Notes: a model not told the origin generated them from the letters alone. A DNA stretch of 26,260 nt from Paulinella micropora (GCA_009731375.1 BJOX01000112.1:905551-931810), one strand, 5' to 3'; numbered from the stretch's first letter, positions 8,936-17,480 are shown. Made by a program: numbers and translations.

Positions 8936-10072
8936 TTAGTCCAAGTGTTTTGAGCACCGTAAGCTTGCGCAAGCTACAATGATGACATTGTGTAAAGGCC
9001 TAAACCCCCGAAGGGACCTAGCCCGGGCTATGCAACACTGGACGGCTATGACGGAATGCAGGATGAGAGATAAGGGGAGGATGAGAGGGAGGGCGGATTG
9101 GAGTTCTTCTTCAATGTCTTTCCATACGCTTGGTGTTGATGGCAAAATCAGGTGCTTTCTTCTTTCGATTGGTTCTTTCGGGGCACTTCTTGGACGAAAT
9201 GAGAGTATGTCTCGGCGTCAACACTGTGGGTGGAATCCGGGTTGACAATGCCGGGTTGTGACTTATAGTCCGGATGGACGTGCACTTTTGGACTCTTCTT
9301 TTCGAGGAGGCTCGAAGGATCTTCGTAAGGGTGGACATGAGCAAAATCTTCTCCAAGGGGTTTGAAGAAAAAGGCAAAATGGAGAGTGGGGTCTTGAGGA
9401 GGACAAGGAAGAAGAGAAAGAAAAGGAGGCCGTTCAAGCCGTTAGTCCAAGTGTTTTGAGCACCGTAAGCTTGCGCAAGCTACAATGATGACATTGTGTA
9501 AAGGCCTAAACCCCCGAAGGGACCTAGCCCGGGCTATGCAACACTGGACGGCTATGACGGAATGCAGGATGAGAGATAAGGGGAGGATGAGAGGGAGGGC
9601 GGATTGGAGTTCTTCTTCAATGTCTTTCCATACGCTTGGTGTTGATGGCAAAATCAGGTGCTTTCTTCTTTCGATTGGTTCTTTCGGGGCACTTCTTGGA
9701 CGAAATGAGAGTATGTCTCGGCGTCAACACTGTGGGTGGAATCCGGGTTGACAATGCCGGGTTGTGACTTATAGTCCGGATGGACGTGCACTTTTGGACT
9801 CTTCTTTTCGAGGAGGCTCGAAGGATCTTCGTAAGGGTGGACATGAGCAAAATCTTCTCCAAGGGGTTTGAAGAAAAAGGCAAAATGGAGAGTGGGGTCT
9901 TGAGGAGGACAAGGAAGAAGAGAAAGAAAAGGAAGCCGTTCAAGCCGTTAGTCCAAGTGTTTTGAGCACCGTAAGCTTGCGCAAGCTACAATGATGACAT
10001 TGTATGAGGCCTAAACCCCCGCAGGGACCTAGCCCGGGCTATGCAAGACTGGACGGCTATGATGGAATGCAG
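8936..10072 (-). repeat. 506-bp tandem repeat in the retrotransposon 3' UTR (two units plus a partial third)
   Basis: Units are 8936-9441 and 9442-9947. From 9948 to 10072 only the first roughly 125 bp segment (S) of a third unit is present, next to the stop codon. The two full units look identical except for one base near 9428/9934. Each unit is S plus a segment of about 380 bp (X). X is absent from the other retrotransposon copy, where S occurs once. The end of X (containing GAAGAAAAAGGCAAAATGG) resembles the start of the terminal 3' UTR segment near 8867, so the repeat may have arisen by recombination within the 3' UTR. Short open frames inside X (up to 108 codons) match nothing I know. 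Confidence 0.92.
8962..9030 (-). promoter_or_regulatory. Three adjacent palindromes in the retrotransposon 3' UTR (first of three sets)
   Basis: Segment S holds a perfect 14-bp palindrome AGCTTGCGCAAGCT (8962-8975). Immediately next is a 6-bp-stem hairpin ACAATGATGACATTGT (8976-8991), followed by a perfect 12-bp palindrome TAGCCCGGGCTA (9019-9030). The same set recurs in the second unit and next to the stop codon in this copy, and once in the other copy (23493-23560). Elements of this type, such as R2, use a folded 3' UTR RNA for recognition by their own protein. By analogy this cluster is a candidate recognition structure, but that role is inferred. Confidence 0.5.
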
Positions 10073-11463
10073 TCACCAATACGGACTAGAGGAAGATTAG
10101 TCCAATTTTTGACTGCACAGGAGCGATAAATCGCAAAAGAGCAACGAGCTACGCAGTAGGATAGCTTGAAGCAAAGGGATTTGGATTGGGGATGGGAAAA
10201 ACCCAAGGCGCGGAAACATCGATGAACAGAGAACGATACCATGCCGCGAGCCCCGCATTCGATTGGTCGAAGGTGGCAGGTCCATCCGTTGTCCTCGATT
10301 TGAGATTTGAGCTCGTTGTATCGGTTGGTCTTGTAGGCTCGTGCGTCAAGGATGTTTTCCTCGACCGGGCACGTTAGCTCGATCAGAATACATATCTTGG
10401 TAGACAGTGACCAGACAACGATATCGGGGCGGAGGTCAGTGACACAAATGTGGACAGGAAAGGCTTGCTCAGAACCGGTGTATTGGGTTTGGAGTTGCCA
10501 ATCGTTTGCAGTGTCAAGCAGGGATGGTCGATGAAATGACTGTCTCTTAGGCTTCTGCTCGCCCTCTTTCACAAACATAGACTTTGATTCATTTTGGTCT
10601 ATAGGGGAGCGTTTGTTATGGCTCTCGATGTGTTTTTGAAGGGGAGCTTCAATAGTGCAGAGCACAGAGTCATGACGCCAGGTATAGCGGCCTTGTTTGA
10701 GGGCAACATGGCAACCGGAGAGGATGTGGCATAGATGTGCTTGACCAGAACAGAGGGCACACTTGTTGTTGGGAATGATTCCCCACAGACGTCTAAGGTC
10801 GGGGGTAATAACCGAGTTTGTGCTTGCGTTGATGACCCAAGAGATTAAACGGGGATTACGGGTTCCGATGAGGCGAGCCCAGGAGAGGTCGAAGGGGCAT
10901 GCGTCTTCAAAACGAAGGAAGCACCCTTGCATGGCTTTGTCCATGTCATGCACTGTGGTTGTCTCAAGTATTGTCTCAGCAGCTAATTCTAAAACCCTGT
11001 CTTTGCGGTCTGTGATGGAATGTTCTTTTGGGTAGCGACCATGGCCAAGTCCGAGATGATCGGATTGGCCTCGATGTTTGAATTCAAAATCAACTTGTGC
11101 CTCAAGCTTTTCGAGCACAGGCTCTGGTTTCCAGATAGTTCGAAATGTTTCGTGTTTCGTCAGGTTCATCGCATAAATGGACGAGAGGTGTTTATCTGGG
11201 CAGTACTTCAGCATTTGAGCACGGTTGATTTGAAGTCGCTGGTAAAAAGAGACGATGGATTGGAGCTGTAGACCGAATTTCGAGCGTGGGCGGTAAAGGC
11301 AAGAGACCAGAGCTCTTTTGTAGATATTGGCCCATTTTTTGAGGAAGCGGGTCGCAATTTTCTCAAGGGTTTTGGCGAAAGATAAGCAGAGGTCATAAAT
11401 GAGAAATGGCCAGGCAAGTGACTGGACAGCGTAGTGCTGGTATAGCCAAAATTTCATAAAGCC
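10057..11463 (-). pseudogene. Retrotransposon polyprotein, C-terminal fragment (zinc motif and RLE endonuclease)
   Basis: This is an uninterrupted frame of 468 residues equivalent to the C-terminal half of the protein encoded at 23576-26260, from Gly-Phe-Met-Lys-Phe-Trp-Leu-Tyr to the same stop. It keeps the Cys-x2-Cys-x7-His-x4-Cys zinc motif and the following Gly-Arg-Tyr-Thr-Trp-Arg-His-Asp. It also keeps the RPD...ELT endonuclease core and the Arg-Tyr-Asn-(Glu) segment. Only two residue differences are seen from the other copy: Glu for Lys after Arg-Tyr-Asn, and Tyr for Ser near the C terminus. All reverse transcriptase motifs are missing because of 5' truncation. The frame continues upstream into the TATC array and an M45 module (to 11532), but that extension is chance read-through. 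It is probably not expressed as a functional enzyme, although a free endonuclease-domain fragment cannot be excluded from sequence. Confidence 0.9.
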
Positions 11464-11465
<2 letters not shown>

Positions 11466-11496
<31 letters not shown>

Positions 11497-11536
11497 ACGA
11501 CTGACCTGCTTTGTCGAGTGTCCTTCGTACATAACG

Positions 11537-11580
<44 letters not shown>

Positions 11581-11634
11581 GGATAGAAAGACTAACCTGC
11601 CTTGTCGAGTGTGTTTTGTACATAACGACGTTGA

Positions 11635-11731
<97 letters not shown>

Positions 11732-11911
11732 AAGACTGACCTGCTTTGTCGAGTGTCCGTCGTACATAACGAGATAGATAGATAGATAAATAGATAGATA
11801 GATATGTTTGGTCTATCAGCTCTGCATATCCGAAGACATAGGCATAGATAGCTAGATAGCTAGATAGATAGAAGATAGATAGATAGATAGATAGGATAGA
11901 TAGATAGATAG

Positions 11912-11954
<43 letters not shown>

Positions 11955-12110
11955 GGATAGTAAGACTGACCTGCTTTGTAGAGTGTCCTTCGTACATAAC
12001 GAGATAGATAGATAGATAGATGGATAGATAGATAGATAGATGGATAGAAAGACTGACCTGCTTTGTCGAGTGTCCTTCGTACATAACGACGTTGACTCTG
12101 TAGGACAAAC
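11466..12110. repeat. Composite M45/GATA array (five further M45 copies)
   Basis: M45 modules lie at 11495-11539, 11586-11637, 11730-11773, 11960-12003 and 12047-12095. GATA repeats separate them. Core features are GACTGACCTGCTTTGTCGAG and a right end GTACATAACGA. Two subtypes exist: one ends in CGAGATAGATA, while the other ends CGACGTTGA. The 11586 copy matches the 8554 copy (GACTAACCTGCCTTGTCGAG, TGTTTTGTACATAACG). Between them, about 11805-11848 is the inverse of the 3310-3353 module, and 11849-11930 holds GCTAGATA, GAAGATAGATA and GGATAGATA variants. Confidence 0.9.
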
Positions 12111-12123
12111 ACAATAGTATCTT

Positions 12124-12261
12124 ATGCGGCTAGCCACAAATTTGACGTGTTTTGCGGGCGAGCCGGAGCCGGGCCGGCGAGCCCGCAAAACGTCAAATTT
12201 GGCGCGCCGCATATGTAGCTTTATTGGTAACCTGACCACATTTTGTGGAGGTGACCGATAA
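12124..12261. repeat. GC-rich double-hairpin element, copy 1
   Basis: This is a long imperfect palindrome, 12124-12212. Its arms begin ATGCGGC and end GCCGCAT, and the inner part of each arm contains TTTTGCGGGC or GCCCGCAAAA around a GCCGG-rich centre. A second smaller hairpin follows directly (12221-12261), pairing TTAT(T)GGT...ACCT with AGGT...ACCGATAA. A near-identical copy is at 16726-16864. It encodes no protein. It could be a foldback or MITE-like element or the structured part of a larger repeat. Confidence 0.8.
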
Positions 12262-12286
12262 AAACAAATGGACAGTCAATGAGGAC

Positions 12287-12325
<39 letters not shown>

Positions 12326-12420
12326 ACAAAACAAACAATAAACAACAACAAGGACGACGACGACGACGACGACGACAAGAACAGAGAAGGAGAGAGAGAG
12401 AGACAGAGACAGACAGAGAG

Positions 12421-12460
<40 letters not shown>

Positions 12461-12488
12461 GAGATAGATAGATAGATAGATAGATATG

Positions 12489-12519
<31 letters not shown>

Positions 12520-12560
12520 TTAGACAGATAGATAGGTAGGTAGGTAGGTAGGTAGGTAGG

Positions 12561-12617
<57 letters not shown>

Positions 12618-12618
12618 C

Positions 12619-12682
<64 letters not shown>
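12262..12682. repeat. Mixed SSR: GATA, AACA, GAC, GA and GGTA arrays
   Basis: A short spacer follows the hairpin element (12262-12285). GATA comes next (12286-12324), then AAC-rich sequence, a GAC run (12352-12375), GA/CAGA (12385-12420) and GATA with a GGTA block at 12534-12562. No gene is seen. Confidence 0.93.
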
Positions 12683-12683
<1 letters not shown>

Positions 12684-12735
12684 TGTTATACATACCTGAT
12701 ACGAAGTCTGTAACCAGAGTACACATCCTATAGAT
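12683..12735. repeat. Module with TACCTGATA(C/T)GAAGT, copy 1
   Basis: This short block between GATA arrays contains ATACCTGATACGAAGT. A related block containing ATACCTGATATGAAGT is at about 12936-12962. No function is evident. Confidence 0.65.
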
Positions 12736-12737
12736 AC

Positions 12738-12777
<40 letters not shown>

Positions 12778-12797
12778 GTAGGTAGGTAGGTAGGTAG

Positions 12798-12828
<31 letters not shown>

Positions 12829-12857
12829 GATAGATAGATAGATAGGTAGGTAGGTAG

Positions 12858-12888
<31 letters not shown>

Positions 12889-12930
12889 GATAGATAGATA
12901 GATCGATAGATCGATAGATAGATAGATAGA
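12736..12930. repeat. GATA/GGTA array
   Basis: GATA repeat has two GGTA blocks (12776-12796 and 12844-12856) and a few GATC units near the right end. Confidence 0.96.
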
Positions 12931-13024
12931 AAGACTGCTATAAATACCTGATATGAAGTTTAAATAGTTGTACATTTATTATGCTATATTTATTACTTTG
13001 CACACACTATGCTATAATGTAGTA

Positions 13025-13094
<70 letters not shown>

Positions 13095-13211
13095 TTATTT
13101 AATGTAAGTAAGTTACGTTATTGTTTTCACTTTGAAATTCACTATGATAGATAGATAGATAGATAGATAGATAAATTGAAATTTACTATGATATAAAATA
13201 AGATAATCGAC
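12931..13211. repeat. AT-rich spacers around a strand switch
   Basis: The second TACCTGATATGAAGT module (about 12936-12962) is followed by AT-rich sequence to 13025 and a TATC run (13026-13094). A spacer containing GAAATTCACTATGATA (13133-13148) comes next, then a short GATA run, then GAAATTTACTATGATA (13176-13191). The orientation of the tetranucleotide therefore flips twice here, and a 16-bp module is duplicated on each side of a small GATA run. Confidence 0.75.
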
Positions 13212-13245
13212 ATCTATCTATCTATCTACCTATCTATCTACCTAC

Positions 13246-13316
<71 letters not shown>

Positions 13317-13341
13317 CTTATCTATCTATCTATCTACTAAC

Positions 13342-13416
<75 letters not shown>

Positions 13417-13453
13417 CCTACCTACCTACCTACCTACCTACCTACCTACCTAC

Positions 13454-13552
<99 letters not shown>

Positions 13553-13718
13553 CCTACCCATCTATCTATCATCTATCTACCTACCTATCTACCTACCTAC
13601 CTACCTACATACCTACCTACCTATCTATCTATCTATCAATCTATCAATCTATCGATCTATCATTCTATCAATCTATCGATCTATCAATCTATCTATCAAT
13701 CAATCAATCAATCAATCA

Positions 13719-13814
<96 letters not shown>
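13212..13814. repeat. TATC/TACC array with an ATCA segment
   Basis: TATC repeat includes TACC blocks (about 13416-13454 and 13577-13620) and an ATCA/ATCG-rich segment (13635-13720). No gene is seen. Confidence 0.97.
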
Positions 13815-13815
<1 letters not shown>

Positions 13816-13879
13816 ACTAACTAAATGACTCGCTCGTTGTTCTTGAGAACCAGATATATATATATATATATAGAGAGAG

Positions 13880-13914
<35 letters not shown>

Positions 13915-13984
13915 GAAAGAAAGAAAAAAAAGAAAGAAAGAAAGAGCGAGAGAGAGAGAGAGAGACACACACACACACACACCT

Positions 13985-14015
<31 letters not shown>

Positions 14016-14020
14016 AAAAA

Positions 14021-14067
<47 letters not shown>

Positions 14068-14275
14068 CAGAGAGAGAGAGACAAAGAGAAAGAAAGAAAG
14101 AGAGAGAGAGAGACAGAGAGACAGAGAGAGAGAGAGAGACAAAGAGAAAGAAAGAAAGAGAGAAAGAGAGAAAGAGAGACAGAAAGAAAGAAAGAAAGAA
14201 ATAAAGAAAGAAAGAGAGAGGGAGAGAGGGAGAGAGTGGGAGAGAGAGAGAGAGAGAGAGAGGGAGGGAGGGAGG

Positions 14276-14329
<54 letters not shown>

Positions 14330-14367
14330 AAGAAAGAAAGAAAGAAGGAAAGAAAGAAAGAAAGAAG

Positions 14368-14399
<32 letters not shown>

Positions 14400-14468
14400 T
14401 ACATACATACATACATACATACATACATACATACATGCATACATACATACATATACATACATATATAT

Positions 14469-14503
<35 letters not shown>

Positions 14504-14592
14504 TATATATACACACATATATATATATATATAAACATAAATATATATATAAATATATATATAAATATATATATACATACATACATATACAT

Positions 14593-14626
<34 letters not shown>

Positions 14627-14640
14627 AAGAAAGAGAAAGA
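13815..14640. repeat. Spacer and mixed TA, GA, GAAA, CA, CATA and TA arrays
   Basis: A 38-bp spacer (13815-13852, containing GACTCGCTCGTTGTTC) precedes TA repeat. GA/GAAA repeats with a CA run (13965-14010) and a poly-A stretch (14011-14021) follow, then more GA/GAAA (to 14396), CATA (14398-14500), TA-rich repeat (to 14611) and GA (14612-14640). The strand frames are low complexity only. Confidence 0.95.
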
Positions 14641-15066
14641 GAGTAAGATATACCTTGGATGAAGGAAAACCACAGTAGCAAAGGTGTGTGGGCATCCATT
14701 TCCTAGCAGGCAAAAAGAGGCGGTGATATGGTCGGAAGAAGGACAAAAAGGCAGTAGTGAGGCGTAGATGGATGAAAAAAGGAAGTGGTTAGGTAGCAAA
14801 TCGACAAAAAGGCAGTAGTGAGGCAGTAGATGGACAAAAAGGCAGTGGTTAGGAAGTAAATCGACAAAAAGGCAGTAGTCAGGCAGTAGATGGATAAAAA
14901 AGGAAGTGGTTAGGTAGTAAATGGACAAAAAGGCAGTAGTGAGGCAGTAGATGAACAAAAAAGGAAGTGGTTAGGTAGTAAATGGATAAAAAGGCAGTAG
15001 TGAGGCAGTAGATGGATAAAAAAGGAAGTAGTTAATGGATAAGAGGGTAAGACAAAGAGTAGGTGA

Positions 15067-15068
<2 letters not shown>
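14641..15068 (-). repeat. GGCAGTAG minisatellite family, locus 1
   Basis: A head segment (14650-14745, including GGTGATATGGTCGGAAGAAG) is followed by repeats of the type GGCAGTAGTGAGGCAGTAGA then TGGACAAAAA. In this locus a higher-order unit of about 58 bp alternates GGCAGTAGTGAGG, AGTAGATGGA and GGTTAGG segments. Related loci are at 16492-16712, 17521-17736 and 17829-18201. The minus-strand frame reads Leu-Leu-Pro-x-Tyr-Cys-Leu-Phe repeats and is not a gene. Confidence 0.85.
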
Positions 15069-15128
<60 letters not shown>

Positions 15129-15133
15129 TAATG

Positions 15134-15223
<90 letters not shown>

Positions 15224-15235
15224 TAACTACCACTA

Positions 15236-15304
<69 letters not shown>

Positions 15305-15318
15305 GTAATAATAGTAAT
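15069..15318. repeat. AAT/TAC trinucleotide array
   Basis: AAT repeats with GATAAT variants enclose a TAC run at about 15179-15222. The right end is the tail of the SINE copy that follows, read on the minus strand as ATT repeats. Confidence 0.95.
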
Positions 15319-15451
15319 AGTGCTTCTCTGTCAATGGCTGATGCAAATCTGCACATGCGCCTCCATCGTCTCACCCGTGAGGGGAGTACGAAGAATTGAC
15401 GATAAGCTCTAATGACACCCCCGCAAGGGCAGTTCCAACACTTCCAGACGG
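15319..15451 (-). mobile_element. tRNA-derived SINE, copy 1 (3' body only)
   Basis: These 133 bp match the 3' body of the SINE at 15654-15885 with about four differences. On the minus strand the body ends in ATT repeats. The copy is cut at an N gap (15452-15461), and the sequence after the gap does not continue the SINE, so the tRNA-like head is missing. Confidence 0.85.
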
Positions 15452-15596
15452 NNNNNNNNNNATCCAGTCCTCCATTCCATAAGGAAAGTCTCCACACCAA
15501 TCGGTGGAATAAAGGAAGTGACGGCATAGAACATTACTCTAGGAGCTTTATACCAATCAGCCCATGGAAAGGGACCGATGGCCTATGTACTCCCTA

Positions 15597-15597
<1 letters not shown>
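15452..15597. other. 10-N gap and 136 bp of non-repetitive sequence
   Basis: Beyond the gap lies 15462-15597, containing CCATAAGGAAAGTCTCCAC and ending CTATGTACTCCC. I see no second copy in the window and no feature. It separates the two SINE copies together with an AAT array (15598-15653). Confidence 0.6.

Positions 15598-15653
<56 letters not shown>
15598..15653. repeat. AAT array forming the tail of SINE copy 2
   Basis: This is uninterrupted AAT repeat. Read on the minus strand it is the ATT-repeat 3' tail of the SINE at 15654-15885. Confidence 0.92.
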
Positions 15654-15654
<1 letters not shown>

Positions 15655-15884
15655 GTGCTTCCCTGTCAATGGCTGATGCAAATCTGCACATGCGCCTCCA
15701 TCGTCTCACCCGTGAGGGGAGTACGAAGAATTGACGATAGGCTCTAATGACGCCCCCGCACGGGCAGTTCCAACACTTCCAGACGGGCCGGTATGTTCAA
15801 TGAAAATACTGGTGGCACCGACGGGAATCGAACTGGCGACAGTGCCCAGATGGTAGAACTTGACCACTGGGCTATCACGGTGTC

Positions 15885-15885
<1 letters not shown>
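15654..15885 (-). mobile_element. tRNA-derived SINE, copy 2 (complete: head, body, tail)
   Basis: On the minus strand the element starts GGACACCGTGATAGCC at 15885. It has a pol III A box TAGCCCAGTGG (15864-15874) and a B box AGTTCGATTCC (15824-15834), spaced as in a tRNA. A tRNA-like 3' end CGGTGCCACCA follows. The T-stem does not pair, so this is a degenerate tRNA-related head and not a working tRNA gene. An unrelated body of about 150 bp follows, ending in an ATT-repeat tail. Transcription would come from the internal pol III promoter, and mobilisation would need a LINE partner. I cannot assign it to a named SINE family. Confidence 0.85.
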
Positions 15886-15922
<37 letters not shown>

Positions 15923-15945
15923 GTAATAATAATGATAACAATAAT

Positions 15946-16017
<72 letters not shown>

Positions 16018-16034
16018 ATAACAACAACAACAAC

Positions 16035-16075
<41 letters not shown>

Positions 16076-16091
16076 TAATAATAATAATAAC
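15886..16091. repeat. AAT/AGT/AAC trinucleotide array
   Basis: AAT repeats enclose an AGT run (about 15983-16015) and an AAC run (about 16019-16035). No gene is seen. Confidence 0.95.
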
Positions 16092-16207
16092 AAGGTTTTG
16101 TGTGTTGCTGTGTCACGGGTTTGAAGCAATATAATAAATAATAAATAATAAATAATAAATAATAAATAATAATAACACTTCTTGATCTCAGTGTCACACT
16201 GGCTTGT
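16092..16207. repeat. Module split by an AATA expansion
   Basis: The left part contains GCTGTGTCACGGGTTTGAAG and the right part AACACTTCTTGATCTCAGTG then TCACACTGG. Both parts match, in the same order, the compact module at 16865-16945. Here they are separated by about 45 bp of AATA/AAT repeat. The simplest reading is microsatellite growth inside the module. Confidence 0.75.
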
Positions 16208-16438
16208 TATATGTACGTACGTATGTATGTATGTATGTATGTATGTATGTATGTATTTATGCATGTGTATGTATGTGTGTATGTATATGTATGTATGTAT
16301 GTATCTTTGTATGTATGTATGTATATTATCACTGGAACGATGCCAGGAGAGAAATAGAGAATAAGGAGATAGATAGATAGATAGATAGATAGATAAATGG
16401 ATAGGTTCACAGATAGATAGTAGGTAGATAGTAGACAC

Positions 16439-16470
<32 letters not shown>

Positions 16471-16491
16471 GTAGGTAGATAGATAGATAGA
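16208..16491. repeat. GTAT array, spacer, GATA array
   Basis: GTAT repeat (16208-16326) is followed by a spacer (16327-16366, containing CACTGGAACGATGCCAGG) and GATA/GTAGATA repeat (16367-16491). No gene is seen. Confidence 0.93.
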
Positions 16492-16725
16492 TGTTAGGCC
16501 TTACCTGGCAAGGAAAGCCAAGGGTGACGAGACAGGCCGACAGGGGGAAAAAAGGCAGTGATATGGGCGAAAGAATGACAAAAAGGCAGTAGATGGGACA
16601 AAAAAGGCAGTGGCTGGGACAGAAAGGCAGTAGTAGGCAGTGCATGGACCCAAAAAAATAGATAGTTGGGGCAGTAGATGGACGAAACAGACAGTAGTCA
16701 AGCAGTAGATTGGCAATAGTACATT
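16492..16725 (-). repeat. GGCAGTAG minisatellite family, locus 2
   Basis: A head segment (TTAGGCCTTACCTGGCAAGG at 16493, then GAAAGCCAAGG) is followed by GGCAGTGATATGGGCGAAAG and diverged GGCAGTAG units to about 16712. The order of head, GGCAGTGATATGG and GGCAGTAG repeats matches locus 1. This suggests a defined dispersed element with an internal minisatellite. Confidence 0.8.
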
Positions 16726-16864
16726 ATGCGGCAAGCCACAAATTTGGCGTGTTTTGCGGGCGAGCCGGGCCGGGCCGGCGAGCCCGCAAAAAACGCCAAT
16801 TTTGGCGCGCCGCATATGTAGTTTTATCGGTAACCTGACCACATTGTGGAGGTGACCGATAAAA
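16726..16864. repeat. GC-rich double-hairpin element, copy 2
   Basis: This has the same organisation as 12124-12261: a long palindrome with ATGCGGC/GCCGCAT ends (16726-16815) and an adjacent hairpin (16822-16864). The second hairpin here has perfect outer arms, TTTTATCGGT pairing with ACCGATAAAA. Similarity between copies also covers the left flank (CAATAGTA) but not the right flank beyond ACCGATAAAA. Confidence 0.8.
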
Positions 16865-16942
16865 AAGTCTGAAGTATCGCTGTGCCACGGGAGTGTTGAC
16901 TCGGTTGAAGAAGTAACACTCTTGAGATCAATGTCACACTGG

Positions 16943-16945
<3 letters not shown>
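16865..16945. repeat. Compact module related to 16092-16207
   Basis: The block contains CGCTGTGCCACGGGAGTG, GGTTGAAGAAGTAACACTC and ATCAATGTCACACTGGGCC. It corresponds to the two separated halves at 16092-16207. It directly follows the second hairpin element. Confidence 0.7.
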
Positions 16946-17023
<78 letters not shown>

Positions 17024-17480
17024 ANNNNNNNNNNNNNNNNNNNNNNNNNNNNNNNNNNNNNNNNNNNNNNNNNNNNNNNNNNNNNNNNNNNNNNNNNNNN
17101 NNNNNNNNNNNNNNNNNNNNNNNNNNNNNNNNNNNNNNNNNNNNNNNNNNNNNNNNNNNNNNNNNNNNNNNNNNNNNNNNNNNNNNNNNNNNNNNNNNNN
17201 NNNNNNNNNNNNNNNNNNNNNNNNNNNNNNNNNNNNNNNNNNNNNNNNNNNNNNNNNNNNNNNNNNNNNNNNNNNNNNNNNNNNNNNNNNNNNNNNNNNN
17301 NNNNNNNNNNNNNNNNNNNNNNNNNNNNNNNNNNNNNNNNNNNNNNNNNNNNNNNNNNNNNNNNNNNNNNNNNNNNNNNNNNNNNNNNNNNNNNNNNNNN
17401 NNNNNNNNNNNNNNNNNNNNNNNNNNNNNNNNNNNNNNNNNNNNNNNNNNNNNNNNNNNNNNAAAAAAAAAAAAAAAAAA
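16946..17480. repeat. Poly-T, poly-A and 438-N gap
   Basis: Fifty-eight T (16946-17003) switch directly to twenty-one A (17004-17024). A run of N (17025-17462) and eighteen A (17463-17480) follow. A T-to-A homopolymer inversion at a gap edge may be an assembly or polishing artefact, or the poly-A tails of two facing insertions. Confidence 0.9.

Larger units (their letters stand above)
8730..11465 (-). mobile_element. RLE-type non-LTR retrotransposon, 5'-truncated copy
   Basis: This minus-strand copy is nearly identical to the longer copy at 23261-26260. Its 5' end is at 11465, where homology to the other copy stops abruptly in the codon after the sequence for Gly-Phe-Met-Lys-Phe-Trp and is replaced by GATA repeat. 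Its 3' end is CGACATCTCATC at about 8730, followed by TATC repeats. The reverse transcriptase is lost, while the zinc motif and the endonuclease remain. The 3' UTR carries two extra 506-bp units compared with the longer copy. 5' truncation is the usual outcome of incomplete target-primed reverse transcription. The M45/GATA array continues on both sides. I saw only a handful of substitutions against the other copy, which implies recent insertion. Confidence 0.93.

Noticed and set aside
9111-9437. A 108-codon minus-strand frame in the 506-bp unit, repeated at 9617-9943
   Set aside because: It lies in the 3' UTR repeat, has no recognisable domain, and is duplicated only as part of the tandem unit. 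I leave it as a non-coding repeat.
11464-11532. The upstream extension of the truncated endonuclease frame through TATC repeat and an M45 module as a real fusion protein
   Set aside because: TATC repeat is open in every frame, so an in-frame junction is expected by chance. Homology to the LINE protein starts only at 11463.
11495-12095. CRISPR-like look of M45 modules at intervals
   Set aside because: The spacers are GATA repeats of variable length and not unique spacers. The module is not a typical direct repeat, and the context is eukaryotic with no cas genes.
14398-14611. Telomere-like or centromere-like repeat
   Set aside because: No TTAGGG-type hexamer or long regular satellite monomer was seen. 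The arrays are ordinary micro- and minisatellites.
15812-15885. A functional tRNA gene on the minus strand
   Set aside because: The A and B boxes fit, but the T-stem does not pair, the acceptor stem needs an extra base, and the sequence continues into a body with an ATT tail that is also present in a second copy. It is a SINE head.
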